This document shows positions 62,982-64,000 of a DNA stretch of 64,000 nt, in pieces; position 1 is the first letter of the stretch; each line of letters opens with the position of its first letter. The notes beneath the pieces are model-generated. The model ran no database searches. It worked only from the letters and a program-made list of their open reading frames with translations, and had not been told where the DNA came from. Source of the stretch: Jejuia sp047345485 (GTDB lineage Bacteria > Bacteroidota > Bacteroidia > Flavobacteriales > Flavobacteriaceae); assembly GCF_047345485.1 (NCBI RefSeq), contig NZ_JBLFEN010000001.1:62001-126000 (forward strand). Direction: 5' to 3'. The translations under genes were made by a program, and so were the position numbers.

Positions 62982-64000
62982 ATGAAGCATTATAACAAAA
63001 TACCATTAACTCAAAATCAAGAATTACTATGGTTGGGGCAGGAACTAAATCCTGAGTCTCCTATGTATAATATGGTAATGCGTTATGATATTAAAGCAGA
63101 GGTATCTTATCCAAGCTTTAATTTAGCTTTTAGCAAGTTAGTTGCCACTAATGATGCTTTGCGTTCTACGTTTGAATTAGATAACGGTATTCCCACTCAA
63201 AAATTCTCAGAATTTATAAATGTTACTGTACCTCTAATAGATTTATCAGATGAAGATCATCCAGAAACAGCATATCAAAATTGGGAAAATAATAAAGTTA
63301 AAAATATTTTTGATTTAACTAAGTGTTTGTTTGATACCGCACTAATAAAAATATCTAACACACATTTTATTTGGTATATAAACCAGCATCATTTAATTAC
63401 TGATGGTTGGAGTACTACTATTATGTTTTCCCAAATGTCTAACCTTTATCAAAAAATCGTAACTAATAGTGATGTTGTTTTAAATCCGCCATCTTATAAA
63501 GATTTTATAACATATACTCAAGAATGTAAAAAGAGCGATACGTTTAAAGATATACAAAACCATTGGAAAGCTAAACAAGAAAAATTTCCAAGTGCTCCAA
63601 ATTTATATTACAAAAAAAATACCCTTTTAGATACTAAAGCAAAACGTCTACATATTAATTTGGGGAAAGCGCGTACTGATAAAATACACCAACTAGCAAC
63701 CATAAGAGGCATAAAAGGGTGGGGTTTAGATTTAACACTTTATAATATTTTTTTAACCACACTATTTGCATTTGCATATCGTGTTTCAGGACAACCACAT
63801 TTAGTTATAGGTTCGCCAACGCACAATAGATTGACTAAAAATTTTAAAAACACTTTAGGGTATTTTGTAGAAACGTTTCCAATGGAAAGTGAAATTTCTG
63901 AAGATGAAACATTTATGTCTCTAATAAAAAAAGTAGCTTTAGAGAGTAATAGCTTTTTAAAGCATGCAAAGGTTGGTACGTCTACAGCAGAACTTAATAG
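62982..64000 (+). CDS. NRPS condensation-domain protein, cut by the right window edge
   Basis: From ATG 62982 the frame is open to the edge (about 339 codons). It has the condensation domain signature HHLITDGWSTTI (His-His-x3-Asp-Gly), with KIPLTQNQELLWLGQELNPESPMYNMV at the start and LGYFVETFPMESEI near the end. It starts 15 bp after the carrier protein. It probably continues into an adenylation and carrier domain, where the pyrrolyl group would be passed on, but the rest is not visible. Confidence 0.88.
   Translation, partial: MKHYNKIPLTQNQELLWLGQELNPESPMYNMVMRYDIKAEVSYPSFNLAFSKLVATNDALRSTFELDNGIPTQKFSEFINVTVPLIDLSDEDHPETAYQNWENNKVKNIFDLTKCLFDTALIKISNTHFIWYINQHHLITDGWSTTIMFSQMSNLYQKIVTNSDVVLNPPSYKDFITYTQECKKSDTFKDIQNHWKAKQEKFPSAPNLYYKKNTLLDTKAKRLHINLGKARTDKIHQLATIRGIKGWGLDLTLYNIFLTTLFAFAYRVSGQPHLVIGSPTHNRLTKNFKNTLGYFVETFPMESEISEDETFMSLIKKVALESNSFLKHAKVGTSTAELN

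Noticed and set aside
1..64000. CRISPR arrays, prophage or transposase genes
   Set aside because: No direct-repeat/spacer arrays, integrase, phage structural or transposase genes were seen. The only regular repeats are the HYR units and the 20-bp array before sixA.

Overview
The window is AT-rich DNA from a member of the Bacteroidota, almost certainly a marine Flavobacteriaceae. The evidence is a type IX secretion locus (PorP/SprF-like protein, giant HYR-repeat adhesin with a gliding-type C-terminal sorting domain, OmpA/PD40 protein), the TAnnTTTG promoter element before many genes, few Shine-Dalgarno sites, frequent TTG starts, and family-level markers (DUF4290, DUF3822, DUF2853, START-like protein, zinc-less DnaX, MurA with Asp for Cys). 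Two 100-base N runs (6258-6357 and 6832-6931) are scaffold gaps inside the adhesin repeats.

Layout. 1-9909 (minus strand): small secreted protein, giant adhesin, PorP/SprF partner, OmpA/PD40 protein (cut by the left edge). 10376-13959 (plus): polyphosphate block sixA-ppk1-ppx. 14060-17460: outer-membrane barrel protein, then miaE, a lipoprotein and dnaX on the minus strand; dnaX carries an A10 tract that looks like a slippage site making a short gamma-type product. 17631-18604: a one-gene, cassette-like unit bounded by 13-bp inverted repeats, with an attC-like hairpin at its 3' end. 18646-19216: a structured repeat, the RNase P RNA gene and its terminator. 19246-26007: rsmD/DUF3822 operon, RecD-like helicase, DUF4126 protein, kdsB and a HAD phosphatase. 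26097-28038: iron-type alcohol dehydrogenase (candidate Kdo 8-oxidase), acyltransferase, terminators, tRNA-Met. 28169-34386: START-like protein, class IV aminotransferase, YqgE, HU, fmt, recQ, an NadR-like ATPase and a DUF493 protein. 34439-41645: vWA lipoprotein, DUF4290, murA, beta-propeller lipoprotein, a cobalamin riboswitch ahead of a LOV-like PAS protein lacking the photoactive Cys, a secreted protein with FAM20-like kinase motifs, and unknown proteins. 42536-45891: menaquinone genes (PaaI-type thioesterase, isochorismate synthase, menD). 45977-49431: DUF2853, S1/CvfB-like protein, a small unknown and mnmE.

49441 to the right edge is a nonribosomal peptide gene cluster with two divergent arms. 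The minus arm is HupE/UreJ-like membrane protein, a 2331-aa NRPS (C-A-T-E-C-T-TE), a glycosyltransferase and a 4'-phosphopantetheinyl transferase. The plus arm is an acyl-CoA dehydrogenase-like flavoprotein, a free-standing adenylation protein, a free-standing carrier protein and an NRPS condensation protein that runs off the window. Dehydrogenase + prolyl-type adenylation + carrier protein is the set that turns proline into pyrrole-2-carboxyl-carrier protein in pyoluteorin and prodigiosin pathways, so the product is predicted to be a pyrrole-bearing, possibly glycosylated peptide. This is the best candidate for an undescribed system here.

Three copies of a roughly 95-130 bp element (18646, 41744, 46420) with compensating changes in their closing helix suggest a dispersed structured RNA or repeat family.
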